From NCBI RefSeq assembly GCF_002873455.1, contig NZ_MCUN01000007.1, forward strand, positions 388,292 through 452,291: a DNA stretch of 64,000 nucleotides. Reading direction: 5' to 3'. The notes beneath the pieces were generated by a model. That model was given only the letters and a program-made list of their open reading frames with translations, had not been told where the DNA came from and ran no database searches. The translations under genes and the position numbers were made by a program. This DNA is from Vibrio splendidus. GTDB taxonomy: Bacteria; Pseudomonadota; Gammaproteobacteria; Enterobacterales; Vibrionaceae. Shown one piece after another: positions 27,589-36,126 of the stretch. Each line of letters opens with the position of its first letter. The first letter of the stretch is position 1.

Positions 27589-27984
27589 CTACTTCTTGTT
27601 CATTCGGATATGTCGATTAGAAACATTCGGCAGTGGCTTCTCTGGCACTCCACGTTTCTCATGAATCAAATGCCTGATCGCTAAAATCGGATGCTTAAGT
27701 AGCATTCTTGGCCCTGCATAACGCATTACTAAACGCATCTGCTCTTTCGGGTCAGGCTTATAGCAATGAATTGGACACTTATTACAGGTCGGCTTTGCTT
27801 CGCCATAAGGGCATCTATCAAGTCGTGTCTCTGCATAACGCAACAGTTGCTCACACTCCTCACATAACGCGTTATTCTGACGAACCGCACCATGGTGATC
27901 TTTGCAGTAGATGTGCACCATCGCAATAACGGTTTTGTACTCCGTCTCGAGTTCACCTTGTAGAATGTTGTTATGTTGGAACAT
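27589..27984 (-). CDS. ygbA: YgbA-like nitrous-oxide-stimulated-promoter family protein
   Basis: 131 residues, soluble, with a cysteine-rich centre typical of the YgbA_NO family (PF11756): CKDHHG, ALCEECEQLLRYAETRLDRCPYG (in part), PTCNKCPIHCYKP (~residues 30-80), then MRYAGPRMLLKHPILAIRH. In enteric bacteria ygbA belongs to the NsrR regulon and helps growth under nitrosative stress. Here it starts 2 bp after an acetyltransferase gene, so they are co-transcribed. No NsrR operator was recognised by eye upstream of that gene. Confidence 0.9.
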   Translation of the reverse strand: MFQHNNILQGELETEYKTVIAMVHIYCKDHHGAVRQNNALCEECEQLLRYAETRLDRCPYGEAKPTCNKCPIHCYKPDPKEQMRLVMRYAGPRMLLKHPILAIRHLIHEKRGVPEKPLPNVSNRHIRMNKK

Positions 27985-27986
27985 GA

Positions 27987-28502
27987 TTAATTACCTAATG
28001 AGAAACCGTACAGGTTGAGATTGACGCTTTCATTGATCGCCTCTTCAACTCGTTCGAACACAAAACCTAACTTAGTCAGCAATGCGATGCTTCGCATGTT
28101 ATCAGAGGTTGTGATGGCAACTAAATGATCGATATCAGCATTATACCTAGCTTGTTCAATTATCGCTTGTGCCGCTTCCAACGCAAAACCTTGCCCATAC
28201 ACTTCAGGGACAAAACCATAACCAATATCATGCGCCGCTAGTGTGTCTCTTTTAATCAAACCACAGACACCGATTGGTGCTGACGACTCTTTGATTTCGA
28301 CCATCAATAAACACACGCCCTTCTCTTTATGCATCTTCAATATGTTGTTTTCGATGTATGCTACAGCCTTATCTGTATCAGTGAGCTGCTTATCTCCGAT
28401 GTAACGCAGGAAATCTTCTGAGCTATATAATCGCTGAATAAACACCACATCTTGAGGTGTGATCATTCTTAACCGTAAACGCGCGGTCTCGACTGCCTGC
28501 AT
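27987..28502 (-). CDS. GNAT-family acetyltransferase, RimJ/RimL-like
   Basis: 171 residues from the ATG at 28502, which has AAGGAAA 10 bp upstream; the longer reading adds 24 residues without a ribosome-binding site. RimJ/RimL-type opening ETARLRLRMITPQD, central HDIGYGFVPEVYGQGFALEAA (acetyl-CoA binding, ~95-115) and NMRSIALLTKLGFVFE. Members acetylate protein N-termini or small amines. It precedes ygbA by 2 bp. Confidence 0.87.
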   Translation of the reverse strand: MQAVETARLRLRMITPQDVVFIQRLYSSEDFLRYIGDKQLTDTDKAVAYIENNILKMHKEKGVCLLMVEIKESSAPIGVCGLIKRDTLAAHDIGYGFVPEVYGQGFALEAAQAIIEQARYNADIDHLVAITTSDNMRSIALLTKLGFVFERVEEAINESVNLNLYGFSLGN

Positions 28503-28599
28503 AGTGATATTTTCCTTACTGAATACTATGTAAATATTGAGTTCTAGATCTAAAATGATTATCCTCCACCGCATAAACTAAATACAAGGCTATGCAGCA

Positions 28600-28821
28600 A
28601 TGAACCGTAAGAAAAAAATCAATCAAATTCTAAAGAAAAGACAGAAACAGGCGACTTCTAAACTGCATGGTAGCAACAAGCCTCGCTATATTTCTAAAGC
28701 TGACCGCGCAAAAATGGAAGCTGAAGAGCAAGCAAAAGTCGCTCAAGAACAGGTAGAAGGCACGGTAGAGTCGACAGTAGAAGCTGTTATCGAAACTGAA
28801 GAGACAAAAACTGCAGAGTAA
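28600..28821 (+). CDS. DUF2986 small basic protein
   Basis: 73 residues. The basic N-terminal half MNRKKKINQILKKRQKQ…HGSNKPRYISKADRAK (short parts cited) matches DUF2986, found mainly in Vibrio and Shewanella relatives. The C-terminal half is an acidic glutamate/valine/threonine-rich tail that looks disordered. No known function. It is followed by a strong terminator. Confidence 0.85.
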   Translation: MNRKKKINQILKKRQKQATSKLHGSNKPRYISKADRAKMEAEEQAKVAQEQVEGTVESTVEAVIETEETKTAE

Positions 28822-28877
28822 GTTTTAAACTTGCAGTATTCTTGTCAGGACTCTGACCAGAGCCAACGGACAAGAAC

Positions 28878-28909
28878 AAAAAAGCAGCCTCTATTTGGGC
28901 TGCTTTTTT
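28878..28909. terminator. Bidirectional terminator behind the DUF2986 gene
   Basis: Stem AAAAAAGCAGCC / GGCTGCTTTTTT around a 7-nt loop. It also serves the convergent metal ABC operon ending at 28959. Confidence 0.92.
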
Positions 28910-28958
28910 GATCGTCTTTTTTGAACAAACGGTTTATTTGCTAACTCGTTTTAGCCAC

Positions 28959-29882
28959 TTAACCTTTGAAAGGCTCAACTTCCCAGCGAGCAAATGGCGC
29001 TTTGGCGTTAATCCCTGCTCTTCCCCAACGGTCTACTGAATCAATAACAAGAATTCGCTCATTCGGTACCAGTGACTTAATCAACGTCGTTGGCTTTTTC
29101 GCTGTGACTAACCAGAGTGCATCGTCTTCTGAAAACATCGCTTTGAGTTTCGCTTTGTCTTGCTCTGTCCATTCCAGCTCTGCTTTGAACATGCGGTCTT
29201 CAACAAATAGTTGGCTACCAGACGCAAAATCTTCCAAGCTTTCTGAAAGCAACAATACTGAATCTACTTCATTATCTAAAAGTACCGCTTGTTGCTTGTT
29301 AATCAGTTCACGCACATCAAGCATCACACGCTGTAGGTTGCTATCAATCGTGTTTGCTTGCGCTGGCCACAATGACTTAAAGTCATCAGCCACAATTGCC
29401 GCCATACGCGTTAGATTAGTTGGGTTTAACCACGCGTATTTAGACACTTCACCATTTGATAACGTCAGCGCAGCGACACCTTGCGCGCGCGGTGTAATCG
29501 CTTGAGCAGCATCCACCTCTACCAAACGGATGTTGCCCTGCCTTGCGTATACAAATGTAGGGTCAGCTTGCCAAATGGACGACAGCGTTAATACAACGGT
29601 TGCCTTTTCACCTGACCTAAGCACCTTACTTGCGCCCTTAGTACCAAACCAGTTAGGCAAACGATCAATGCCGTAGCGTTTTGGTGGTAGGTATTCGGTC
29701 GTAATATCGGTGCCTTTGGTTAGCTCTGTCGCCAAAACATAAGTCACAGGCGTACTGGTGAGGATATCCTCGGCATTAGCGCTGATAGACACCATTGAGC
29801 CAGCCAACAATAGGCTACTTAGTGCGCCCGCTTGAGTCGTTGCCTTCACTGAACTTGAAATACGATTCATTAAAGAAGTCAT
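28959..29882 (-). CDS. Divergent metal-ABC-associated periplasmic protein (second, degenerate substrate-binding protein)
   Basis: About 307 residues with a signal peptide (LLLAGSMVSISANA). It has the overall size and helical backbone region of cluster A-I metal-binding proteins. It lacks their hallmark histidines: there is no PHxYxP-type motif, and the equivalents are tryptophan-rich (NWFGTKGASKVL, LSSIWQADPTFVY, KYAWLNPTNL). The start is ATG at 29882, two bases after the permease stop, so it is the last gene of the metal ABC operon. It may be an accessory chaperone or a binding protein for a chelated metal; this is inference. Confidence 0.6.
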   Translation of the reverse strand: MTSLMNRISSSVKATTQAGALSSLLLAGSMVSISANAEDILTSTPVTYVLATELTKGTDITTEYLPPKRYGIDRLPNWFGTKGASKVLRSGEKATVVLTLSSIWQADPTFVYARQGNIRLVEVDAAQAITPRAQGVAALTLSNGEVSKYAWLNPTNLTRMAAIVADDFKSLWPAQANTIDSNLQRVMLDVRELINKQQAVLLDNEVDSVLLLSESLEDFASGSQLFVEDRMFKAELEWTEQDKAKLKAMFSEDDALWLVTAKKPTTLIKSLVPNERILVIDSVDRWGRAGINAKAPFARWEVEPFKG

Positions 29883-29884
29883 GA

Positions 29885-30760
29885 TTATGCCTTTCTTACA
29901 ATTCGGTATAGTGTCGCCGCTAGGAAAAATGTCGCACAAACGATGATGATTGAAGCGCCTGATGGCACTGGCAGTTTAAGTTCCATCGGTAACACCGTCC
30001 CGACCAAACACGCGATGGTTGCTAGTAACGCAGAAAGCAAAACAAAGCTGCCCATGCGTTTAGTCAGCAATCGAGCCGTAGCGCCTGGGATCAGCAATAA
30101 CGCGCCAACCAGAACCGCACCCACTATTTTCACGGCTGCAATCGTCACTAGAGTGATCATCATGACAAACAGGTAGTCGTAGAAACTGGTGTTATAGCCA
30201 CGAACCTTAGCAATATCAGGGCTAATACAAGTCAAAAGAATGCGGTTGAACGTCGGTATCAAAAGCAAAATGATGATCGCACAGCTGCCTGCGAGAATCG
30301 CTAAATCTTGGTCTGTTACCGTCAGAATCGAACCAAACAACACGTTCTCAAGCATGTGGATATTGATCTTACGTGCCACGTACATCAGTAACGCCGCGCC
30401 AACCGCTAACGCTAGTGCAAGAAAAACGCCGACTAAGGTATCGTATGGCACGTTGGTTCTGTTTCTTACGAAGTGAAGAAGTAAAGCGAAGATCATACAG
30501 AAGCTAAACAAACCAATAATTGGGTTTTCTGGTGGCTCACCAAGCAGAACACCGATAGCAATACCGGTTAATGCCGCGTGGCCGACGGCTTCAGAGAAGA
30601 AAGCCAGACGCTTTGCGATCACCAAAGTACCAAGGCCACCTAGTAACGGGCCCAATAACAACGCAGCAACCAGTGCATTTACCATGAACGCATACATGAA
30701 GCTGTCAGATAGCCAACCCGCTTCAACGCCACTTACGGCAAGTTGTCGTAACCATTCCAT
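29885..30760 (-). CDS. Metal ABC transporter permease (ZnuB/MntB family, ABC-3)
   Basis: 291 residues, eight or so membrane segments, of the ABC-3 family that imports Zn2+, Mn2+ or Fe2+. Typical pieces are LGTLVIAKRLAFFSEAVGHAALTGIAIG (~45-72, cited in part) and VKIVGAVLVGALLLIPGATARLL (~205-227, in part). The start overlaps the ATPase stop by one base (TAATG). The metal cannot be decided from the permease; the promoter context points to Fur control. Confidence 0.9.
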   Translation of the reverse strand: MEWLRQLAVSGVEAGWLSDSFMYAFMVNALVAALLLGPLLGGLGTLVIAKRLAFFSEAVGHAALTGIAIGVLLGEPPENPIIGLFSFCMIFALLLHFVRNRTNVPYDTLVGVFLALALAVGAALLMYVARKINIHMLENVLFGSILTVTDQDLAILAGSCAIIILLLIPTFNRILLTCISPDIAKVRGYNTSFYDYLFVMMITLVTIAAVKIVGAVLVGALLLIPGATARLLTKRMGSFVLLSALLATIACLVGTVLPMELKLPVPSGASIIIVCATFFLAATLYRIVRKA

Positions 30761-31494
30761 TACGCAACCTCCTTCGATTTAACGATGGCTGTACCACTGC
30801 TGTAATGCTGAAATAAACTCTCGATTTTACTTGGATGGAGTACTTGTTCATGTGGACCACTATCCACCAAGAATCGATTCACAACATGCACATTGGCTTC
30901 AAGGCGACGCACTGCGGTTACATCGTGGTGAACGGCAAGGATCGTGCGACCTTCATCAACACATTCACGAATCAGAGATTCCAAGTAACGGACACCCTGC
31001 TCATCCATACCAGTCGTAGGTTCGTCCAACACGAGTAAGCTTGGGTTATCCAATAGCGCTTGTGCAAACAACACACGTTGTTGTTCACCGCCCGACAACT
31101 GCCCCATACGGCGATCGCTACGAGTCGCCATTCCCACACGATCCAATTGTGCGAGTGCGAGATCCAATTGCTTAGACTTACGACGCCAAAATAGCGGGAT
31201 TCGAGTTTGGTTAAGCAGTACGAAATCCATTACCGTCAGGGGTAAGCTCGATTCGAAGGTCGCTTTTTGAGGAACGTAACCAATACTTGGCTTTTCTGGC
31301 CAATGGATATTGATTTGCCCAGAGAAAGGCGTCAAACCAAGAACAGAGCGCAGCAAAGAGGTTTTGCCACCGCCGTTTGGCCCCATGATCACATGACACT
31401 GACCTGCTTTAAGTTCTAGTGATATATCGTCAAGAATGACGTTATTGTCGTATTGCAGACCAAGTTGATTGATTGAAATTGAAGGACCTAGCAT
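30760..31494 (-). CDS. Metal ABC transporter ATP-binding protein
   Basis: 244 residues with Walker A GPNGGGKTS (~38-46), signature QLSGGEQQRVLFAQALL (~140), Walker B LLVLDEPTTGMD and the switch His in ILAVHHDVTAV. It matches ATPases of the ZnuC/MntA type. One-base overlaps join it to both the binding-protein gene before and the permease gene after, so all three are translationally coupled. Confidence 0.92.
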   Translation of the reverse strand: MLGPSISINQLGLQYDNNVILDDISLELKAGQCHVIMGPNGGGKTSLLRSVLGLTPFSGQINIHWPEKPSIGYVPQKATFESSLPLTVMDFVLLNQTRIPLFWRRKSKQLDLALAQLDRVGMATRSDRRMGQLSGGEQQRVLFAQALLDNPSLLVLDEPTTGMDEQGVRYLESLIRECVDEGRTILAVHHDVTAVRRLEANVHVVNRFLVDSGPHEQVLHPSKIESLFQHYSSGTAIVKSKEVA

Positions 31495-32429
31495 TATGCG
31501 TTCCCGCTCTTCGCTTGGTTCGCCGCCGCAAATTTCATTGCTTCAATTAACGTTTGTAGGTTCTTCTTCATTTCAACTTCAACTTTGTCGTCTTCATATT
31601 CGCCGTGCGTCATGTGAGAGAAACGGTAAAGCTGAACGCCCGTTTCCGCTTCAATGGTGTCAACAAAACGGTTTGGCATGTTGAGCTCATAGAACAGAAC
31701 ATCAATACCCGATGCGCGGATCTTCTCGATCGTTTCTTGTAGTTGGCTAGCACTTGGTTCAACACCGTGTGCAGGCTCAATCACCGCCGCCACATCTACA
31801 CCAAACTCTTGAAGGATATAGCCGTAAGCATTGTGCGTCGTCGCTACTTTCATGCCTGATGTGTCAAGTTCGCCTAGTGACAACATCGCATCACGCTTCA
31901 TAAAACGAAATTGCTTGGCGTATTTACGTGCGTTCTTGCGATAAAACGCAGCGTTGTCTGGGTCAAGCTTAGAGACTTCGCTCGCGATGGTGTAAACCTT
32001 TTGAATCGTTGTCGAAAGCCCAACAAAGGTATGCGGGTTAACGGCACCTTGACCAACAGACTGACCAAGAGCAGGGAGCAAAGGCACTTCTTTATTTGCT
32101 TCGATCACCACTAAGTCATCACGTTGCGCGGCTGAAATCACTTTAAGCGCGAAGTCATCGTGACCAATACCGTTTACCACGATCGCATCCATTTGACTCA
32201 ATCGCTTCAAATCATTGGGTTGTGGCAAATAGTTATGCGGATTAAAGCCAGCATCAACCAATGGAAGAATGTTAACTTTGTCACCCACCACCGCTTTTAC
32301 GTAGCTGTAATAAGGCTGAAGGGTTATGCCAATCGTCAGCTTGTCGCTATCGATCTTGTATTCTTTTGCCAATGCATTGGGTGTCATTAACACCGCCAAT
32401 AACGACATCAATAGAGTCATAATTCGCAT
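31494..32429 (-). CDS. Metal ABC transporter substrate-binding protein (ZnuA/MntC-like, cluster A-I)
   Basis: About 311 residues from the ATG at 32429, with signal peptide LLMSLLAVLMTPNALA. Metal-ligand candidates sit at family positions: His in AGFNPHNYLPQPNDL (~60), VNPHTFVG (~130), ATTHNAYGYILQEFG (~200) and the C-terminal acidic/histidine segment (SHMTHGEYEDD). There is no long His-rich loop of the kind that marks zinc-specific ZnuA, so iron or manganese is at least as likely. It precedes the ATPase gene with a one-base overlap. Confidence 0.87.
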   Translation of the reverse strand: MRIMTLLMSLLAVLMTPNALAKEYKIDSDKLTIGITLQPYYSYVKAVVGDKVNILPLVDAGFNPHNYLPQPNDLKRLSQMDAIVVNGIGHDDFALKVISAAQRDDLVVIEANKEVPLLPALGQSVGQGAVNPHTFVGLSTTIQKVYTIASEVSKLDPDNAAFYRKNARKYAKQFRFMKRDAMLSLGELDTSGMKVATTHNAYGYILQEFGVDVAAVIEPAHGVEPSASQLQETIEKIRASGIDVLFYELNMPNRFVDTIEAETGVQLYRFSHMTHGEYEDDKVEVEMKKNLQTLIEAMKFAAANQAKSGNA

Positions 32430-32478
32430 AGTAAATCTCTTATTATTAGTGAGCATTTTGTTTTTCGAGAGTCCGGGA

Positions 32479-33075
32479 TTAATGTGAAGAAGCATCATGC
32501 TGATCAGCAACGTCTGACTCATTCACCACCACTTTCCAACCTGCTGATTCCAGTGTGTTTTCGTCAAATCGAGTAGGCTGTTTTGCTACACCACCGAAGT
32601 AAATCCAGATCTCAGGAGAAACACTGTTCGCGTTTAAAATAAAGGAATCCGCAGAACCATGATCGGTTGGCGTAGCTTGTTCACTTGATGTCGCATATTC
32701 ACTTGGAGTTGAAAAGTAGTAACCACGCTCGTCCAATACCCAAGCATGAGAACCTTTGCGCTTCCAACTCTGGTCTTCAACAAATGGCGCGACCCATTCA
32801 TCTTTAAGTGACACAACACTTGGCCATTCGCCGTTTGAGTCCATACGCAGGTCGCGAATCTCCTCATGAGCCAAACGCAGCTCTGATAGCATCGCCAAGT
32901 TTTCTTGTTCGACATCAGTCACCAAAATTTGATGATCAAGTACCGCTTTCACTTGAGATTCTGCTTGATGAAATGGGATGGCTACCGTGGCAAAGCTGAG
33001 GATGAATACAATGATCAGCCCTACCCATTTACCTTCTCTGCCACCCGTGTCAGCACGTACACCTTGAATCATCAT
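32479..33075 (-). CDS. DUF6162-like membrane-anchored protein of the metal ABC operon
   Basis: 198 residues. One N-terminal membrane helix (VGLIIVFILSFATVAI, ~18-33) is followed by a coiled-coil-like stretch (~38-75, HQILVTDVEQENLAMLSELR in part) and a periplasmic domain with several tryptophans (SWKRKGSHAWVLDE, PEIWIYFGGVA). I place it with the DUF6162 proteins found in metal transporter operons, with moderate certainty. Its start overlaps the previous stop by four bases (ATGA). Confidence 0.65.
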   Translation of the reverse strand: MMIQGVRADTGGREGKWVGLIIVFILSFATVAIPFHQAESQVKAVLDHQILVTDVEQENLAMLSELRLAHEEIRDLRMDSNGEWPSVVSLKDEWVAPFVEDQSWKRKGSHAWVLDERGYYFSTPSEYATSSEQATPTDHGSADSFILNANSVSPEIWIYFGGVAKQPTRFDENTLESAGWKVVVNESDVADQHDASSH

Positions 33076-33407
33076 TTCTCACTGATCTCAACAACGTCTA
33101 CTTCAACAGGAAACTCATGGCCTGAATCGAATACGAGGTAGAACTCGGTGTCAGGGTTCGGAAATTCAACGATAGAACGTTTATCTGTCATCTCTTTTGC
33201 AATCAAGTTGTCTTCGTAATCGTACATCTCAACCGCGTAATCAATCGCTTTACTGCCATCGGAATAACCCGCTTCACAAGCAACGGTTTTGCCTTCAAAC
33301 CAGCAACTCATCAGTGGGAAGTGTGCTTGCGCAGGTAATGCAGCGAAACCAAGTCCCAAAGCCAAGCATGGAGAGATTATCGATTTTAGTTTTGTTTTTA
33401 TTGTCAT
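33072..33407 (-). CDS. Small periplasmic protein of the metal ABC operon, unknown function
   Basis: About 111 residues from the ATG at 33407. Signal peptide LALGLGFAALPAQA, mature start HFPLMSCWFEG, two cysteines (MSCWFEGKTVACEAG) likely forming a disulfide, then a short beta domain ending PVEVDVVEISEK. The histidine directly after the signal-peptidase site resembles proteins using an N-terminal amino-His metal (copper brace-like) site, but this is speculative. It overlaps the downstream membrane-protein gene by four bases. Confidence 0.65.
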   Translation of the reverse strand: MTIKTKLKSIISPCLALGLGFAALPAQAHFPLMSCWFEGKTVACEAGYSDGSKAIDYAVEMYDYEDNLIAKEMTDKRSIVEFPNPDTEFYLVFDSGHEFPVEVDVVEISEK

Positions 33408-33523
33408 GGTTCGTACCCTAGCCACAGTGCAAATTCTCAGAAGTAAACTGAGCGATAAAGGGCTCAAATGAGCCCTTAAGTTTTTTGGTTGCTTAATCAG
33501 GGAGCTAGCCCCGATATCACAGA

Positions 33524-34360
33524 TTATTGAAGCAGTGCTTCGAACGTTAGGTGAACGTTCGCGCTTGCTTTATCTGCCAGTGGGTTGTCAATCAACTCAC
33601 CTTTGTAGTTCGCTTTCATTACGTAACGACCCGCTACGTCTGGAGTGAAGGTGATTTCGCCGTTCTCGTCGCTCACCACATCAATCTGTTCTTGGTGGTT
33701 GCGGTAAAGCGTACCTTCACGAGTGATCTCCGCTTTCACGTCTTTTTGAATTTCACCGTTGTAGAAGAATTGGAATGTCACTGGTTCGCCTTCAACGATA
33801 TCTGAAGGGTGTGTCACAGGCTTCATTTCAAGTAGCTTGCCTTCAATCTTAAATACTGAATCCGATGGCTTACCCACTGTGATGTAGCTTTCAGCGCGAG
33901 TGAAGCTGATTTGTGTTACCACGTCACGCGACTTTTCAGGAAGAGCTGAATCACGTTCCGCTTTGTTTGCTTTGACCCATTTCACTGTGTCACGACGACC
34001 CGCTTTGTATTGCGTGTAGTAAGAAGGCTCATTGTTGATCGCAACTTTGTGCGTGCCTTCTTCTTCAAAGTAGAAATCAAAGATTGAACGACGTTTACCG
34101 CGAATAACAAAGTTAGGACGCTCGCTGCGACCATCTGGCATGATGACATGAGCGTTTTCACTGCCTGCTGGCTTATCGAAAACGAACGTACCATGAGATG
34201 CAGTCACATCGAACGTTAGCCAGTCACCACCTTCTTTAGACACGGTAAAGTGAGACGGCAGGATCCAACGTGGGTGAGCTTGCGCTGTTGTCGTTGCCGC
34301 TAGGCCGAATGCCATAACACCCGCTAGTGCAAGTGCCTTAATTTTTGTCTGTTTCATCAT
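33524..34360 (-). CDS. DUF4198-family periplasmic protein
   Basis: About 278 residues. Signal peptide LALAGVMAFGLAATTTAQA, mature start HPRWILPSHFTVS, then beta-rich Ig-like domains (SDSVFKIEGKLLEMKPVTHPSDIV region and TFTPDVAGRYVMKANYKGELID). DUF4198 proteins often sit in nickel, cobalt or iron uptake clusters as periplasmic components. The start at 34360 has TGGAAT upstream. The mature protein, like its neighbour, begins with histidine. Confidence 0.82.
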   Translation of the reverse strand: MMKQTKIKALALAGVMAFGLAATTTAQAHPRWILPSHFTVSKEGGDWLTFDVTASHGTFVFDKPAGSENAHVIMPDGRSERPNFVIRGKRRSIFDFYFEEEGTHKVAINNEPSYYTQYKAGRRDTVKWVKANKAERDSALPEKSRDVVTQISFTRAESYITVGKPSDSVFKIEGKLLEMKPVTHPSDIVEGEPVTFQFFYNGEIQKDVKAEITREGTLYRNHQEQIDVVSDENGEITFTPDVAGRYVMKANYKGELIDNPLADKASANVHLTFEALLQ

Positions 34361-34478
34361 GTTCAATTCCATTATTTATAATTTTTAGCCGTGTCGCTCT
34401 ATCTGAGCCTACGATGACGACTGTCTATTCTGTTCAGCTTGGTTTTAATTCGTACTTACTAGTTACTATTCGCACTTA

Positions 34479-34997
34479 CTATTTAGCGATGTAGTTCAGA
34501 GTGATTTCACCTGTCTCTTCCGTTGCCTTTAGCTCATAGGAAGCATTTGTATCCGTTAGTGATACTTTTTGACGAAGGTAATTACGGCCACCGTGTTCGC
34601 GAACAACTTCGATATGAACCGTGTACTCGCCCTGTTCAAGAGTTTGGCCATCATCGCTCTTACCATCCCACACGAAGCGGTACTGGCCGGCAGGACGCGT
34701 TGCAGAGGTCACTGCATCAACCAATTCACGATCGTAACGTCCAACCTTTCTCCACCAACTACGTAAATCTTTAAGCCATTCATCTTTACCGACCCAAAGC
34801 TCAATGGTTTTCACTGACTTTCGTTCACTGTTCTCTACCCATACCGCCACATAAGGACGTGCGTACATAGAGGTATCGATCTTTGGAAGCTTAAAGTTCA
34901 CATCAAGTTTTGCCGTATCAGGGATCGCTTGTGCCATACCTAGGCTTGGCAAAAGAGACAAAGCAATAAGCGCTTTGCTCCAGTTCATTTTTTTCAT
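34479..34997 (-). CDS. DUF2271-family periplasmic protein
   Basis: About 172 residues from ATG 34997 (AAGG upstream; the earlier TTG at 35006 is less likely). Signal peptide ends SLGMAQA. The domain shows DUF2271 features: PYVAVWVENSERKSVKTIELWVGKD (in part), WWRKVGRYDRELVDAVTSATRPAG and the FlgD-like FVWDGKSDDGQTLEQGEYTVHIE (both in part). DUF2271 genes regularly pair with PepSY membrane proteins next to TonB receptors. Here it sits between PepSY and DUF4198 genes. Confidence 0.85.
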   Translation of the reverse strand: MKKMNWSKALIALSLLPSLGMAQAIPDTAKLDVNFKLPKIDTSMYARPYVAVWVENSERKSVKTIELWVGKDEWLKDLRSWWRKVGRYDRELVDAVTSATRPAGQYRFVWDGKSDDGQTLEQGEYTVHIEVVREHGGRNYLRQKVSLTDTNASYELKATEETGEITLNYIAK

Positions 34998-35080
34998 GTT
35001 TAACAACCTTTTAAATCCGTTTAACCTTTAGTTCGTTCTTCAAGCTGATTCATCAAGCAGACTCATCAACCGAATGGGGG

Positions 35081-35710
35081 TTAAGGTACGGCGACAAAAT
35101 AGATAGCAAGTGAGATTGCAGACCCAAACACCGTCCATTTAATGGAGGTATTAAGCGTTTTTTTCTTAGGTAGCAGTAAGCACACGCCAGTAAGCACAAA
35201 GAAGATCATCAGTAGCGCAGTGATATCGATAAACCATTTCCAAACTTCACCGCTATTACGCCCTTTGTGTAGGTCGTTCAAAAGAGCGATAACGCCGTAA
35301 TTGGTGGTTTCGACTTCCACCATTTCAGACGTCACGTCAACGAACACAGAAGCGTTGTAGCCTGGTCCTTTGAAGTCCATAGACACTTCTCCGATGAGCA
35401 ACTCACCGCCTTCAATCTCTGCGTAGATGTCTAAACCTGAAGGAACGCCAGATAGGTTGGCTTCTTCAAACAGAAACGTTTCAAAGGCCTTTTCATCGGC
35501 TTTTAATCGCCCGTCTTGGATTGAAAATAAACTTGTAGGAAGCGTTAACGTAGACCGTTGGATATTGGGTTGTGTTGATTCAAATAACTCAGGTCGATTA
35601 AGGGTGATACCTGTCACTGAGAAGAAAAGAACAACGAACAGAAGCGCCATTGAAATATAAACATGAAGTCGACGAGCCCATGATTGAACCGCCCTACTTT
35701 TTAACGACAT
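35081..35710 (-). CDS. PepSY-associated membrane protein, first gene of the metal ABC operon
   Basis: About 209 residues. It has an N-terminal helix with RRLHVYISMALLFVVLFFSVTG (cytoplasm-to-membrane, in part; His ~18), a periplasmic PepSY-like loop (~40-150) including VALLNDLHKGRNSGEVW-type sequence with His, and two C-terminal helices. Such proteins are related to the YcnI/PiuB iron-uptake reductase group. Directly upstream is a Fur-type promoter module, so this gene begins the operon running to 28959. Confidence 0.82.
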   Translation of the reverse strand: MSLKSRAVQSWARRLHVYISMALLFVVLFFSVTGITLNRPELFESTQPNIQRSTLTLPTSLFSIQDGRLKADEKAFETFLFEEANLSGVPSGLDIYAEIEGGELLIGEVSMDFKGPGYNASVFVDVTSEMVEVETTNYGVIALLNDLHKGRNSGEVWKWFIDITALLMIFFVLTGVCLLLPKKKTLNTSIKWTVFGSAISLAIYFVAVP

Positions 35711-35749
35711 ACAAACCAATACCTATAAATTTTATGGCGACAATTTAGT

Positions 35750-35764
35750 TGATAATCATTCGTA
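35750..35764 (-). promoter_or_regulatory. Fur box in front of the metal ABC operon
   Basis: TGATAATCATTCGTA matches the 7-1-7 Fur consensus TGATAATNATTATCA at 11 of 14 defined positions. It lies 40-54 bp upstream of the PepSY gene start. The 39 bp at 35751-35789 are 30/39 identical to 43924-43962 before the siderophore receptor. Confidence 0.7.
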
Positions 35765-35923
35765 TTGGCATTCAATTTACATTGTTTACGTTTGCCGAGC
35801 AGCGTAAGGAAATTTACATAACATTACATGGGAAGTAATCGAACTGTTTGCATATTCTTGCTAACTTGTATTAGAGGCAATTGATAAGTTGTATTTGAGC
35901 TAACTGATAACAAGCTCAAACCT

Positions 35924-36100
35924 CAAAAAATCTCAATCTAAACATGCTTGATTGAGATTAGTTTAAGGTAGCAATAGTGGCTTTAACGATTGAGAATTGG
36001 GACTATTCGGCGATTGGATCACTTTAAAGATCAACAAACAATGGATTCGTCGGTGGATGTACGTTGCCAACCAGTAGGATCTGCAACCGACGAAAGAGAG
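35924..36100 (-). ncRNA. Candidate small RNA ending at an orphan terminator (right boundary uncertain)
   Basis: On the minus strand, AATCTCAATC-(11-nt loop)-GATTGAGATT followed by six T forms a strong Rho-independent terminator (35924-35959) with no protein gene upstream of it on that strand. A second stem at 36046-36094 lies inside the putative transcript. No clear promoter was found near 36100, so the 5' end is a guess. Confidence 0.35.
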
Positions 36101-36126
36101 CTAAATAATCTTAAAGGGATTTTGAC

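Larger units (their letters stand above)
35711..36126. other. 416-bp intergenic region with Fur promoter and structured elements
   Basis: No protein gene. From left to right it holds the Fur-type promoter (35750-35789), a perfect 10-bp hairpin at 35929-35959 that ends in a T-run on the minus strand, and a 9-bp stem TTCGTCGGT / ACCGACGAA at 36046-36094. See the separate ncRNA candidate. Confidence 0.6.
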
